A stretch of 64,000 nt of DNA, from positions 2,645,630 to 2,709,629 of the forward strand of contig AP023240.1 of assembly GCA_016592635.1 (NCBI GenBank), read 5' to 3'. Below, piece after piece: positions 7,471-16,193 of the stretch (its first letter is position 1; the number at the start of each line of letters is the position of its first letter). The stretch is from Methyloprofundus sp. GTDB lineage: Bacteria > Pseudomonadota > Gammaproteobacteria > Methylococcales > Methylomonadaceae. The notes under the pieces are model-generated. The model made no database searches, had not been told where the DNA came from, and worked only from the letters and a program-made list of their open reading frames with translations. The position numbers were made by a program, and so were the translations under genes.

Positions 7471-10400
7471 CTAATTTTTCTCTGCAGGAAAACGCAATAC
7501 AGTTAAGGCTTTTTCAAGTAATAATGCCCATTCTTTACAATCGCCTATATGAATAGTAATTTGATTATCCTCTGGTTTTCCATAGGGGTATATAGCATCT
7601 TCACAAATTTGTAAGACTTCCTGCTGGTTAATACTATCGATATCAATTGATGCTCTTAAATCAACAATGATAGAATTGGCAGTTTCTATATTCCCAGCTA
7701 GTTTTATATAAAATTCTGCCAAGTAGTCCCCCAGTACCTTTTCACCCACTTTATTCAAATTTGACACAATTTCAGCAAAATTGGAAATATGCATAACTGA
7801 TACAAATAATTCACTCAACTCTTTACTAAGAGCATCAGTTTCTTCAAAGTTCTCAATTTTTATTTTTTTAAACTGAAAGTGATTAATAGCTTTCTCTGAA
7901 AGTGGATGTGGTATTTTTAGCCAAGCCTTATCTTCCGATAAAATAGGTTCATCACCTGCAAATGAAACACTCGAAATTCCCCAAGATATGTGATTTAAGG
8001 TTGCACCTTCCATCATTGGAATAATTATGATTTTTTGCCAGCGATTAGTCAGAGTATAATATTTCAACCCGTTATATTCAACGGGTCTAATTGCATCAGT
8101 TAAAACATCAACAAGTTCTATATATGCCGAATCAAGGAATAATAAAGATTGAATTTCTATGCTAATCCACAAAGCAGGCTGCTCTTCATGACAATAGATA
8201 TCGTTTATTACTTTTGCTTGCCATTCTGACGTTGAGTTTTTAGTGAGCGCCTTTTTTATTGAAATTAATAAATCAGTTGATGCTTTACGCGTTATAGCCA
8301 TTGCTCGTACTTCAGGAGTATCTTTCCAGTAATTATCAGGGTGGAAAGCAAACTGGTACCACAAGCTCCAAGCCTTTTCGAATTTACTAAGCTCTTGGGT
8401 CTCAAGTTTTTTTAATGCTGATATATCAATAATATTTTTAAATCTGTCTCTAAATTCAAGTTGAAAATTTTCCAGCTCACGTTTAGCATCATTTAAATTC
8501 AAAACCGTTAAATGAACTGAATGCTCTGAATAAGGCCAACCAAGCTCTTTTGCCTTTTGAATGTATGCAGCATGTTGTGTCACTGGTAATCGTCCAATAA
8601 AGCCATTAACCATTAAAACAATATCAGATTGCATGAAAAAGCTAGTAATACTGTTTAAATAATCTCCCCATGATTTTTTAAATTCTTTATATTGTGCCAA
8701 CATCAATGATGCATTAATTGGCGTAGGTAAATTTGCCCCTACTTCTGTCAGACTGCTCTCTGTTCCTTCGCTGGTAAAGCCCCAAGGATCAACTGCCAAT
8801 TTGGGGAACATAAAGCTCCCTCGATTCACTCTTGATAGCTTTTCCCAATATTCGTTCTCTATTTTCCAGCCTATGACTGAACGTGGCTTACAATTTTTAA
8901 AATAAGCGATTAATGCTTTATTTAGGCAAGTCAACCCGCCAATAATTTGCCTTCTGGTTGATATAATATTTTCAGCATAAATTGTCCAATCGTCAGGACG
9001 ATGCATATAATCAGCTAAATTACTGTAAGTTGCATTAATCGTTACTAGTCGATGTATTGGCAATGATTTTTTTAAGATACCGGGCTTATTTGATTCATCA
9101 TAAGGCAACTCCATAAAAGCAACTTGGTGACCATACCCTGTCCCACCAAACTTCTCCATGTCAGGGAAAAGCTTTCTAAGAATTTCTGCGCGATAACCTG
9201 TTTGGTCATTTAAGCTTTTAGAAAATGAATCATTTTTGCTTTCATCATTTAAATCCATTGGCACAATATAATGGGCAACTGGATTCTCTGGTCTATGCTC
9301 TAACCATAAAGTATTAGTCTGTTTTTGAAATAGGCTTTCAATTTCTGATTTGTTTTTAAGGATAAATTGCTTGTATACTTGATAATCTTGATAATAAAGT
9401 GCTAAGGTCAATTCAGACAAACAAGCTATCGTTGGTATTTTTTTAACTGTATCATCATTTAATAGCCATGCGAAATCATACTGTGAAGGAATCTTTAACC
9501 AGCCTAACCAGAACAAAACCTCGCTCATGCCTAACCAATCAGCATCATTCTCTGGAGTACCTGGTTGTAAGGACTTGTCACTCAACCAAACCTTCAAATC
9601 TTGATAAATAATATCTGTTGATAACATTTTATTTTTTAGGCATTGTGCTTGATTGAGTTTATCCGGGTTATTTTTACCAATAAGTTCTAATATTGACTTA
9701 CTGACATCTTCTTCCAATACATTAGCAATATCAGGTCCTAATACAAATCCCCAGCCACTACCAGCCATTATCCGAGCTTGGTTAATAACATCTTTATTAT
9801 TGATTACATAGGAATATGTACCATACCAAATTAAAGCCTTAGATACGCCCGCATACCCTTGCCAACTACGAAGTGTTAACGTAGCAAGCTCTTGATAAAT
9901 AGTAGTATATTCATCTGAATGCTCAGCAAAGGAATAAAGCAAAAAACTTTCTAAATCTGACTCTAATATACAAGGTAATACTGTTTTTGCCGCGTTTATC
10001 CATGGATTAAAGGCAGGGTCACTTAAAACCTCAACGAGTAATTGTGAGCGTAATGGATGTAATGCCTCAATATACAGTTGATCGGGTGAGCATCTTAATA
10101 AATATTCTTTTTCAAAAAATGTGAAAGTACTAATTGGATCAAGTAAATTGATGGTGCTTACTAATGCCGCTATTTGTATTCGTGATTCATAAGCCGTTGC
10201 AACTGCGCAAGAAAACAATATCTGAAGAGCCGCAGGCTCTAGCTTTTTTTGCCTTACCTCTTCTTGTAGGCGTTTAACCTGAAATGACAACTTTTCTTTG
10301 AGTGACTCTGTTTGAGTAAGAAAGTAGATATATTCTAGCAATGCTCCTTTTCCACCAAATCGACTCCAAGCATCCGCAAAAGAAGGGTATGGTTTGGCCA

Positions 10401-11613
10401 CTTTTTTATCAACTAGATTTTGATAAATTATTTTGGCTTCTAGCTTACTAAAATGTAGAGGTATACCTTCTGGAAAGCCGAGTTCAATATTTGAAATATT
10501 TTGTCTTGCCAAGTCTTCCTCTCGAATCGTGACAAGAATTTTAATATTAGGTTGATCCAGTAATGACTTAACTAATACTGTCCACTCTAAATCTCTAGGT
10601 GATACATCTATATAAATGTACAAATCAGCGTTAAATACTGATAAGTGATCAGCGGTTGCCAAAGCAATAGCTTCTGCATGCCTTCTACTATCGATAAAGT
10701 TGATTTGAAAGCACCATTCATCGGGAATGAAATCATGTAAATACCTATAGGCTAGCGTTGTTTTTCCTTGACCTGAAGCGCCATGCACAATAACTGTTTT
10801 ATGTCCGTCATGAAATGCTTGCCAAATTTTGCCTATATGCTCTGTACGGACTATATCCAAGCCTGCTTGGATATGACTAAAACGTGAGGAAACACCTTTA
10901 TAAAATTGTTCTGCAAGTATGTCTTTTTGTGCTGTTTGGTCTTTTTCGGTTAGGGGCGTAATTGATTTATGCCATTCTTGATGATGTGCGGCTCTTTCAG
11001 CCAAATATTTGCCAACCGCACTGATTTTATTAATTAAACCCTGCTTGGTAATTTTTTCTTTCTGTTCTGCAGCAGAATAAAGCCAAGCTAATAATAATGA
11101 AAATCCACTACTTGGGTCACCTGCTGTTATTGTTTTAGTTAAATGGTTATTTAGCCTATCCTCTAAACTCTGTTCAGATACTATAGTCCATTTAATTTTA
11201 TCAAATAGATCATCAATACTTTTTTCACTGATACCGTGTTTTCTTAATTTTGTTGCTACCAAAGCACGGCTGTTGGCATCACCTCTCTCCCATGCTTTTT
11301 TAATTTCACTACCTATTTCTCCAAAGCTAATAACCTCAACAGTCAAACTTCGGTGAATATGTAATTGACTTGCTACTCTATGAAAAAATGAATCTTTTTT
11401 TTCAGGATTAAAACTGGATAAAGTCAGTTTTTCACTTCTAGCTTTTACTTGGATAACTCGGGTTAATTCACTCTCTTTGTAAATGGCAAGATCTTCCTCC
11501 CCCTCAGGTTGGAATACTTCACATGAATCACTCGAATCAAGTATTTCAACTAAAGTATATAAGGTTTGGAGGCGATAACCTTTTAGTGCTGCTTTTGCTC
11601 CAGAATTATCCAT
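7471..11613 (-). CDS. Predicted nuclease-STAND NTPase (nSTAND3-like), candidate antiviral sensor
   Basis: The 1380-residue product has three visible regions. Residues 1-100 resemble PD-(D/E)XK nucleases of the DUF4297/Cap4-like group: GYRLQTLYTL, acidic GEEDLAIY (Asp41) and IQVKAR (Gln55, Lys57). Residues 240-400 form a P-loop NTPase with VIVHGASGQGKTTLAYRYL (Walker A 278-285), hydrophobic LYIYIDVSPRDLEW and VTIREED, fitting nSTAND3. The remaining ~900 residues are mostly helical by composition with no repeat I can name, and would be the sensor. Known antiviral STAND proteins (Avs) pair an N-terminal nuclease with a STAND motor and a C-terminal sensor of phage proteins; this has the same order. 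It is followed within 24 bp by a UPF0175 antitoxin gene. The reading frame is intact. Function is inferred from architecture. Confidence 0.75.
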   Translation of the reverse strand: MDNSGAKAALKGYRLQTLYTLVEILDSSDSCEVFQPEGEEDLAIYKESELTRVIQVKARSEKLTLSSFNPEKKDSFFHRVASQLHIHRSLTVEVISFGEIGSEIKKAWERGDANSRALVATKLRKHGISEKSIDDLFDKIKWTIVSEQSLEDRLNNHLTKTITAGDPSSGFSLLLAWLYSAAEQKEKITKQGLINKISAVGKYLAERAAHHQEWHKSITPLTEKDQTAQKDILAEQFYKGVSSRFSHIQAGLDIVRTEHIGKIWQAFHDGHKTVIVHGASGQGKTTLAYRYLHDFIPDEWCFQINFIDSRRHAEAIALATADHLSVFNADLYIYIDVSPRDLEWTVLVKSLLDQPNIKILVTIREEDLARQNISNIELGFPEGIPLHFSKLEAKIIYQNLVDKKVAKPYPSFADAWSRFGGKGALLEYIYFLTQTESLKEKLSFQVKRLQEEVRQKKLEPAALQILFSCAVATAYESRIQIAALVSTINLLDPISTFTFFEKEYLLRCSPDQLYIEALHPLRSQLLVEVLSDPAFNPWINAAKTVLPCILESDLESFLLYSFAEHSDEYTTIYQELATLTLRSWQGYAGVSKALIWYGTYSYVINNKDVINQARIMAGSGWGFVLGPDIANVLEEDVSKSILELIGKNNPDKLNQAQCLKNKMLSTDIIYQDLKVWLSDKSLQPGTPENDADWLGMSEVLFWLGWLKIPSQYDFAWLLNDDTVKKIPTIACLSELTLALYYQDYQVYKQFILKNKSEIESLFQKQTNTLWLEHRPENPVAHYIVPMDLNDESKNDSFSKSLNDQTGYRAEILRKLFPDMEKFGGTGYGHQVAFMELPYDESNKPGILKKSLPIHRLVTINATYSNLADYMHRPDDWTIYAENIISTRRQIIGGLTCLNKALIAYFKNCKPRSVIGWKIENEYWEKLSRVNRGSFMFPKLAVDPWGFTSEGTESSLTEVGANLPTPINASLMLAQYKEFKKSWGDYLNSITSFFMQSDIVLMVNGFIGRLPVTQHAAYIQKAKELGWPYSEHSVHLTVLNLNDAKRELENFQLEFRDRFKNIIDISALKKLETQELSKFEKAWSLWYQFAFHPDNYWKDTPEVRAMAITRKASTDLLISIKKALTKNSTSEWQAKVINDIYCHEEQPALWISIEIQSLLFLDSAYIELVDVLTDAIRPVEYNGLKYYTLTNRWQKIIIIPMMEGATLNHISWGISSVSFAGDEPILSEDKAWLKIPHPLSEKAINHFQFKKIKIENFEETDALSKELSELFVSVMHISNFAEIVSNLNKVGEKVLGDYLAEFYIKLAGNIETANSIIVDLRASIDIDSINQQEVLQICEDAIYPYGKPEDNQITIHIGDCKEWALLLEKALTVLRFPAEKN

Positions 11614-12078
11614 GACTTATAAATGAAATATTAAATAGGGTATGTTCAAAACTAATGATAAAGACTAGAGATGTACTAGTCTTTTGTACAGACTATGTTG
11701 CAAAAAAACCTTTATTTTATTGCTTTGAATAACTTAAGCAAGATAATAGTTGTATAAAAATCAGTAATATTCAAATTTACTACCTCAATTAATTTTGTTT
11801 TTTTTGATTCTATAGTTGTCGGTGCTTCCCTGAATTCAGGCTACCACGTCCAACTTAGCAGACATCAAAAACCGCATTTTCTTTTTCCAAATTTCTACGA
11901 CGTATTGCGAAAAAGCACAACACCCTGCTCTTTCAACAACTTTAAGCATGATAACCAGACTTAGGTAGCATACAATAATCAAACTATCCCAATAATGCAC
12001 ATCACAATTTAACCCTTACCTCAGTTATAGTAAAATAATGCTTCCCCTATTAACTATCCATAATAACTCGAAAGAATC
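11614..12078. other. Gene-free stretch between the STAND gene and CPXCG gene
   Basis: About 465 AT-rich bases between two divergent genes, so they must hold both promoters. I see no coding remnant, structured RNA or known operator. A GAATTC-centred short palindrome (CCTGAATTCAGG) near 11831 is the only local symmetry noticed. Confidence 0.4.
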
Positions 12079-12270
12079 ATGCAACAATTAACCGAACGAC
12101 AGACACAATGCCCCTACTGTGGTGAAATGATTGACCTGTTGATCGATGATTCTGAACCTGAGCAAAATTATATTGAAGACTGTCAGGTCTGTTGCCAGCC
12201 TATTATTGTTGATGTTTCTATCAACGTGGAAGGGAAGCTAATTGTGGTGTTATGCAGTGAAAATGAGTAA
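12079..12270 (+). CDS. CPXCG motif-containing cysteine-rich protein
   Basis: A 63-residue protein with CPYCG at 11-15 and CQVCC at 35-39, a probable zinc-ribbon fold, matching the small CPXCG cysteine-rich family common in gammaproteobacteria. The rest is acidic. Function is unknown. A GAAAGA-type ribosome binding site precedes the ATG. It stands alone, convergent with the V-ATPase A gene. Confidence 0.85.
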   Translation: MQQLTERQTQCPYCGEMIDLLIDDSEPEQNYIEDCQVCCQPIIVDVSINVEGKLIVVLCSENE

Positions 12271-12280
12271 GGTTATTAAC

Positions 12281-12334
12281 AGGAATCTATAGGCCTAAGC
12301 AACAGATTCCCGATAAAAGACTTCGGGAATGACG
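12281..12334. repeat. Partial copy (A) of the dispersed miniature repeat, family 1
   Basis: Contains AGGAATCTATAGGCCTAAGC and GATTCCCGATAAAAGACTTC followed by GGGAATGACG, matching one half and the middle of the copy at 19561-19638 in inverse orientation. The other end is missing. It lies immediately beyond the 3' end of the V-ATPase A gene, where the operon is interrupted. Confidence 0.75.
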
Positions 12335-12365
12335 AAATCGGTTTTATAAAATACTGACCTCAGTT

Positions 12366-14186
12366 CTAAACACCCACCACCATAACCGACTTGCGTAACT
12401 GCTCTATCTTGTCACTATAGTCAGCATATTCATTAGAATGACTCGGTGAATAATTCAAATTTTTATAAAAGCCAGTCAGTTTGGTGAAATAATCACGTAC
12501 CGCATCTTTATCACTAAATTGATAAGGCGTATTGACTAACTCTACAATTCTATGTAGATTTTCCTGTTGCCTTTCTAAGGGGACTGCAACATCGACAGGG
12601 TCAAACGCATCTTGCTGTAAGTAGACCATATCAAAAAACAAAGCTTGCTGATAAATGACAAAATCTTCGGTGGTGATCCCCTCTTCCCCTGTGACTTGAA
12701 TCATTTGTAAAATATCATCACCTTTACGCAATAACCCCATTAAATCTTGTACATTTTTTACCCAAGACTCTGAGAGGTGTTCGGTAAACCAAGGCTTTAA
12801 TTGCTCTAGGTAACGTGACCAAGATAGTAGCGGATCGACTGCTGGGTAAAAACGCTTATAGGCTCGATCTGCACTGAGACCTAGAAAGTTTTTAACCGTA
12901 CCTAAAGTTGATTGGGTGACAGGTTCCTCAAAATTCCCGCCTGCAGGTGATACTGTGCCGATCATGGTTAAACTACCGACACTTTGATCCGCCGTTTTAA
13001 TAACTCCAGCACGCTCATAAATGCCTTTAATCGCGGAATCTAAATACGCCGGAAATGCTTCTTCGCCCGGAATTTCTTCTAAACGCCCCGAAGTTTCTCG
13101 CATTGCCTGTGCCCAACGGGAAGTGGAATCGGCAATAATCAAAGTATTCAACCCCATTTGTCGATAATACTCACCTAAGGTAATCCCTGTATAAATAGAG
13201 GCTTCACGCGCAGCGACCGGCATTGATGAGGTATTACAAATAATAACGGTACGATCCATTAAGGTTTTACCGTTGACATCTTTTAATTTGGGAAACTCAC
13301 TAATGGTTTCTACCACTTCTCCGGCACGCTCACCACAGGCAACCACGATAACAATATCAACGTCCGAGTTACGTGAAATCAAATTCTGTAAAACTGTTTT
13401 GCCAGCACCAAATGGGCCAGGGATACACCCCATCCCTCCTTTAGCAATCGGGAATAAACTATCAATAAGGCGTAGGTGAGTTATAAGTGGCTCTTTGGGG
13501 TACAGGCGCTCAGCAACATTTTGTTTTAATAATGAATTGGGGAGTGCCTTGCGCACTGGCCAACGCTGTTTTAAAGTCAGTGTTCTTTCTTTACCAGAGG
13601 CTAGGGTAATTTTAGCAACTGCTTCATTAACAGTTACTGAGCCCTCTTGAATCCAAGTCACCGTTACTTTGCCTTGCACATCAAAAGGCACCATGATTTT
13701 ATGGGTAAAACCTCTTTCTGGCACAGTACCAATAACCGAACCTGCACCTAACACTGTTCCTGTTTGCACAATCGGGGTAAATGCCCATTGCGTATTTTCA
13801 TCTAACGCAGGAAAATCAACGCCTCTGGGTAAAAAATAACCAAATTCACTGGCTAATTTATCTAATGGGTTTTGTAAACCATCATACACTTGCCCGAGTA
13901 ACCCTGGCCCAAGCTCCACTGAAAGCATTTCTGCACTTTGTTCAACTAAATCACCTACTGAAACACCTGCAGTACTTTCATATACTTGCGCATCAGCAAC
14001 TTTGCCATTAATGCGTAATACTTCTGCCTTTAAGCGTTCTTCGTGTTGCGCATCACTGTGTGCAGGTAAGATATAAACGACTTCATTTTTAGTCAGCGGC
14101 TTGGTGCTATCTGGTAATGATTCGATTGATATCAAGCTATCTTGAATGGATACCACTCTGGCAGTTGCATTAGTTGTGTTATTCAT
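12366..14186 (-). CDS. ntpA: V-type ATP synthase/ATPase catalytic subunit A
   Basis: The 606-residue product is full length for bacterial V/A-type subunit A. It has a beta-barrel N-terminus, the A-specific bulge region (about 110-200), the P-loop GPFGAGKT (257-264), ACGERAGEV, and SRWAQAMRE near the catalytic Arg/Glu region. In the complex it hydrolyses ATP in the A3B3 head and drives ion transport through the membrane ring. It follows subunit E and a DUF2764-like gene, as in other bacterial V-ATPase operons, but no B, D, I or K gene follows. After its stop comes only a partial repeat and a convergent unrelated gene, so the complex cannot be made from this locus alone. Confidence 0.95.
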   Translation of the reverse strand: MNNTTNATARVVSIQDSLISIESLPDSTKPLTKNEVVYILPAHSDAQHEERLKAEVLRINGKVADAQVYESTAGVSVGDLVEQSAEMLSVELGPGLLGQVYDGLQNPLDKLASEFGYFLPRGVDFPALDENTQWAFTPIVQTGTVLGAGSVIGTVPERGFTHKIMVPFDVQGKVTVTWIQEGSVTVNEAVAKITLASGKERTLTLKQRWPVRKALPNSLLKQNVAERLYPKEPLITHLRLIDSLFPIAKGGMGCIPGPFGAGKTVLQNLISRNSDVDIVIVVACGERAGEVVETISEFPKLKDVNGKTLMDRTVIICNTSSMPVAAREASIYTGITLGEYYRQMGLNTLIIADSTSRWAQAMRETSGRLEEIPGEEAFPAYLDSAIKGIYERAGVIKTADQSVGSLTMIGTVSPAGGNFEEPVTQSTLGTVKNFLGLSADRAYKRFYPAVDPLLSWSRYLEQLKPWFTEHLSESWVKNVQDLMGLLRKGDDILQMIQVTGEEGITTEDFVIYQQALFFDMVYLQQDAFDPVDVAVPLERQQENLHRIVELVNTPYQFSDKDAVRDYFTKLTGFYKNLNYSPSHSNEYADYSDKIEQLRKSVMVVGV

Positions 14187-14310
14187 TTAATTCTCATCAT
14201 TTCAAAAAGAAAGGCGGTAAATTGCCATGATATTTTGTGTGCTCTCGGGGTACAAATATTGTGCTATGCAGCAGATCCTATGAAGTCTACCGTCATTTTT
14301 ATTTAGTAAA

Positions 14311-14997
14311 TTAGCTGGTTGTTAAAAACTCACCTAAGCCATCATTCACTAATATTTCAAACTGACGCATGGCTGCTTGCTCATCACATTGCACCCAGCG
14401 ATTGACTATATTCCAACGCAATACATAAATGACAATTGCTTCAAAATCAAAGTAATGCCCATGCCCGATACGCTCATAATGCTGCCAACTGAGGTTTAAC
14501 AATAATTTCTCTAGTGCTACACTTTGTTCGCTGACAAATAATGTATTGGCTTCCTGAACCCACGGAAAACGACGACTACAAGCGAAATCATCTGCTTGCC
14601 AATGCTGGCGAATCAAAGGTACTACCTCACCATAACCCCAACGAGTATTTTTTGCGGGTGCATCTTCACCTAACTTACGTCGGCGTATCGCGGCAACTAC
14701 TGTGCGTAACTCCATACGCCAACTAATAACCCCTTGTAACAAGAGGTTATCAATCGACTGAATAACCTGATCTGCTTCTATAGCAATCAAGGCATCACTA
14801 TCCGCTTCGTGCATTTTAGCCCAGTGTAAAATCCCTTCAATAGCAGCAAGTTGTTGCCGATCTGCATCATTTAATAACGTTAAACGCTTCTCTAAGTGCA
14901 AGCGCGTAATAGGCTTATTTTTATTATTCCATAAAGACATAGCATGCGGTGGCAAGCTAGCCATTAACATCGCATAATTTGTCTGTTTTTGGGTCAC
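14311..14997 (-). CDS. V-ATPase operon protein, DUF2764-like
   Basis: The 228-residue, mostly helical, Trp-rich soluble protein lies between V-ATPase E and A, where bacterial V-ATPase operons (for example in Chlamydia) encode a DUF2764 protein, a probable functional equivalent of subunit C. Visible features are an N-terminal YAMLMASLPPHAM segment and a central RRKLGEDAP region. I assign the family from position and general character rather than a diagnostic motif. The start is GTG, overlapping the subunit E stop as GTGA, so translation is coupled. A 124-bp gap separates it from subunit A. Confidence 0.6.
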   Translation of the reverse strand: MTQKQTNYAMLMASLPPHAMSLWNNKNKPITRLHLEKRLTLLNDADRQQLAAIEGILHWAKMHEADSDALIAIEADQVIQSIDNLLLQGVISWRMELRTVVAAIRRRKLGEDAPAKNTRWGYGEVVPLIRQHWQADDFACSRRFPWVQEANTLFVSEQSVALEKLLLNLSWQHYERIGHGHYFDFEAIVIYVLRWNIVNRWVQCDEQAAMRQFEILVNDGLGEFLTTS

Positions 14998-15683
14998 TTT
15001 ACTATCCCTTGCAATAAGGTTCTAAAGCGCGGCTGCAAATGCTCTAACAATAATTCAGCAAGCGTTTCATCGGTAAAATCAACAACCATATCATCTTCTT
15101 CTAACCTAACAGACAGGCCACCCTCAACATCGTCTGATACTTGTATAGAAACACCTTCCCTGAGCATATCTGCAGCAATCGCAGCAGTATAGTGAGTTAA
15201 GGTACCTACTTTCAGTTCATCTGGGTTATTCTTTAGCTCATCAACACCAATAGGGTTGTTAGGCAAAAAAATACTGATATTTTCTTTATTGTCCAAATCC
15301 AATTGCTCACGTACCTGCCCTGCTAATTGTAAAATCAGTCGTTCCAAAAATGCTTGTTGATCCATTTTTTGACCAACTACCCGCTTGACTTCATTACTAA
15401 AACTACCAAGTAAAGTATCACGTAGTTTTAATAAAGCATCCCGTGTTGCTAATTTTAGAGCGTCTTCTCCAGAAGTGCGCAGTGCATTACTTTGTTTTTT
15501 AGCTTCGTCAACTAACTGCTTTGCTTCTAGCTGCGCTTCTTCAATAATCCATTCAGCACGCTTTTGTGCATCTAAGACAATACTTTCAGCACGACCTTGT
15601 CCAGCAGCAACACCTTGTTCACGCAGGCGCTGTATTAAATTTTCTACACCTGATGAGGTAACATCTGCATGTTGGTTATTCAT
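14994..15683 (-). CDS. ntpE: V-type ATP synthase subunit E (peripheral stalk)
   Basis: The 229-residue product has the E-subunit layout: an N-terminal amphipathic helix with Ala/Glu/Lys-rich heptads (AEWIIEEAQLEAKQLVDEAK, about 48-67) forming the stalk coiled coil, then a globular C-terminal domain (about 110-229) ending near LEHLQPRFRTLL. Its role is to link head and membrane part as a stator. It is the first gene of the leftward E - DUF2764-like - A group. The 510-bp gene-free region upstream should contain the promoter. Confidence 0.88.
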   Translation of the reverse strand: MNNQHADVTSSGVENLIQRLREQGVAAGQGRAESIVLDAQKRAEWIIEEAQLEAKQLVDEAKKQSNALRTSGEDALKLATRDALLKLRDTLLGSFSNEVKRVVGQKMDQQAFLERLILQLAGQVREQLDLDNKENISIFLPNNPIGVDELKNNPDELKVGTLTHYTAAIAADMLREGVSIQVSDDVEGGLSVRLEEDDMVVDFTDETLAELLLEHLQPRFRTLLQGIVK

Positions 15684-16193
15684 AATGTTTTATCCTTAAA
15701 TTTAAGGTATTTTTTGCCATGTTTCAATGATGATAACGAAGCTAATCCTTTGAAAGTTTGTCGTTGTTTTTAATAAAATTTACACAAACCATAGTGTAAC
15801 TTATAGCGCCATGAAAACCTTATTAATTTGTTTTATACGTTATCAACTATATGAAGTATAGTCACCGCTAACAGGCACGTCAACTCAAAAAACTAACCTG
15901 CCAGCAACATTATTTTTGTTCAAAACTGATTAAGAATTTTGGCTTAAGAATGTACCAAAATAGTAGTGCTGTTTTTTTTGTTAAGATTACAAAAGAAAAA
16001 TATGGCATAAACCTGCGAACAATAACTTTTTGGCAGGTCTATAGAGATAGGAGGCTATATTAAAGAAGGTTGTAAATTAATTTTACTAAAAATTCATATT
16101 CTTGCATAAGGCAGGAAGGCACACCTCCCTGCCATTGAAAAATCACATAATAACTAATTTATGGTGACTTTCTTTTGTTTGAAGCAAACTACT
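15684..16193. other. Gene-free stretch upstream of the V-ATPase genes
   Basis: About 510 AT-rich bases. Apart from the hairpin at 16110-16133 I see no coding remnant or known site. It should carry the V-ATPase promoter and the end of the receptor pseudogene transcript. Confidence 0.4.
16110..16133 (-). terminator. Strong hairpin downstream of the receptor pseudogene
   Basis: GGCAGG and CCTGCC flank a stem extended by further pairs, giving about 10 paired bases around a 4-base loop. It lies about 60 bp past the pseudogene stop. No U-rich tail follows on either strand, so a classical terminator is not certain. Confidence 0.45.
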
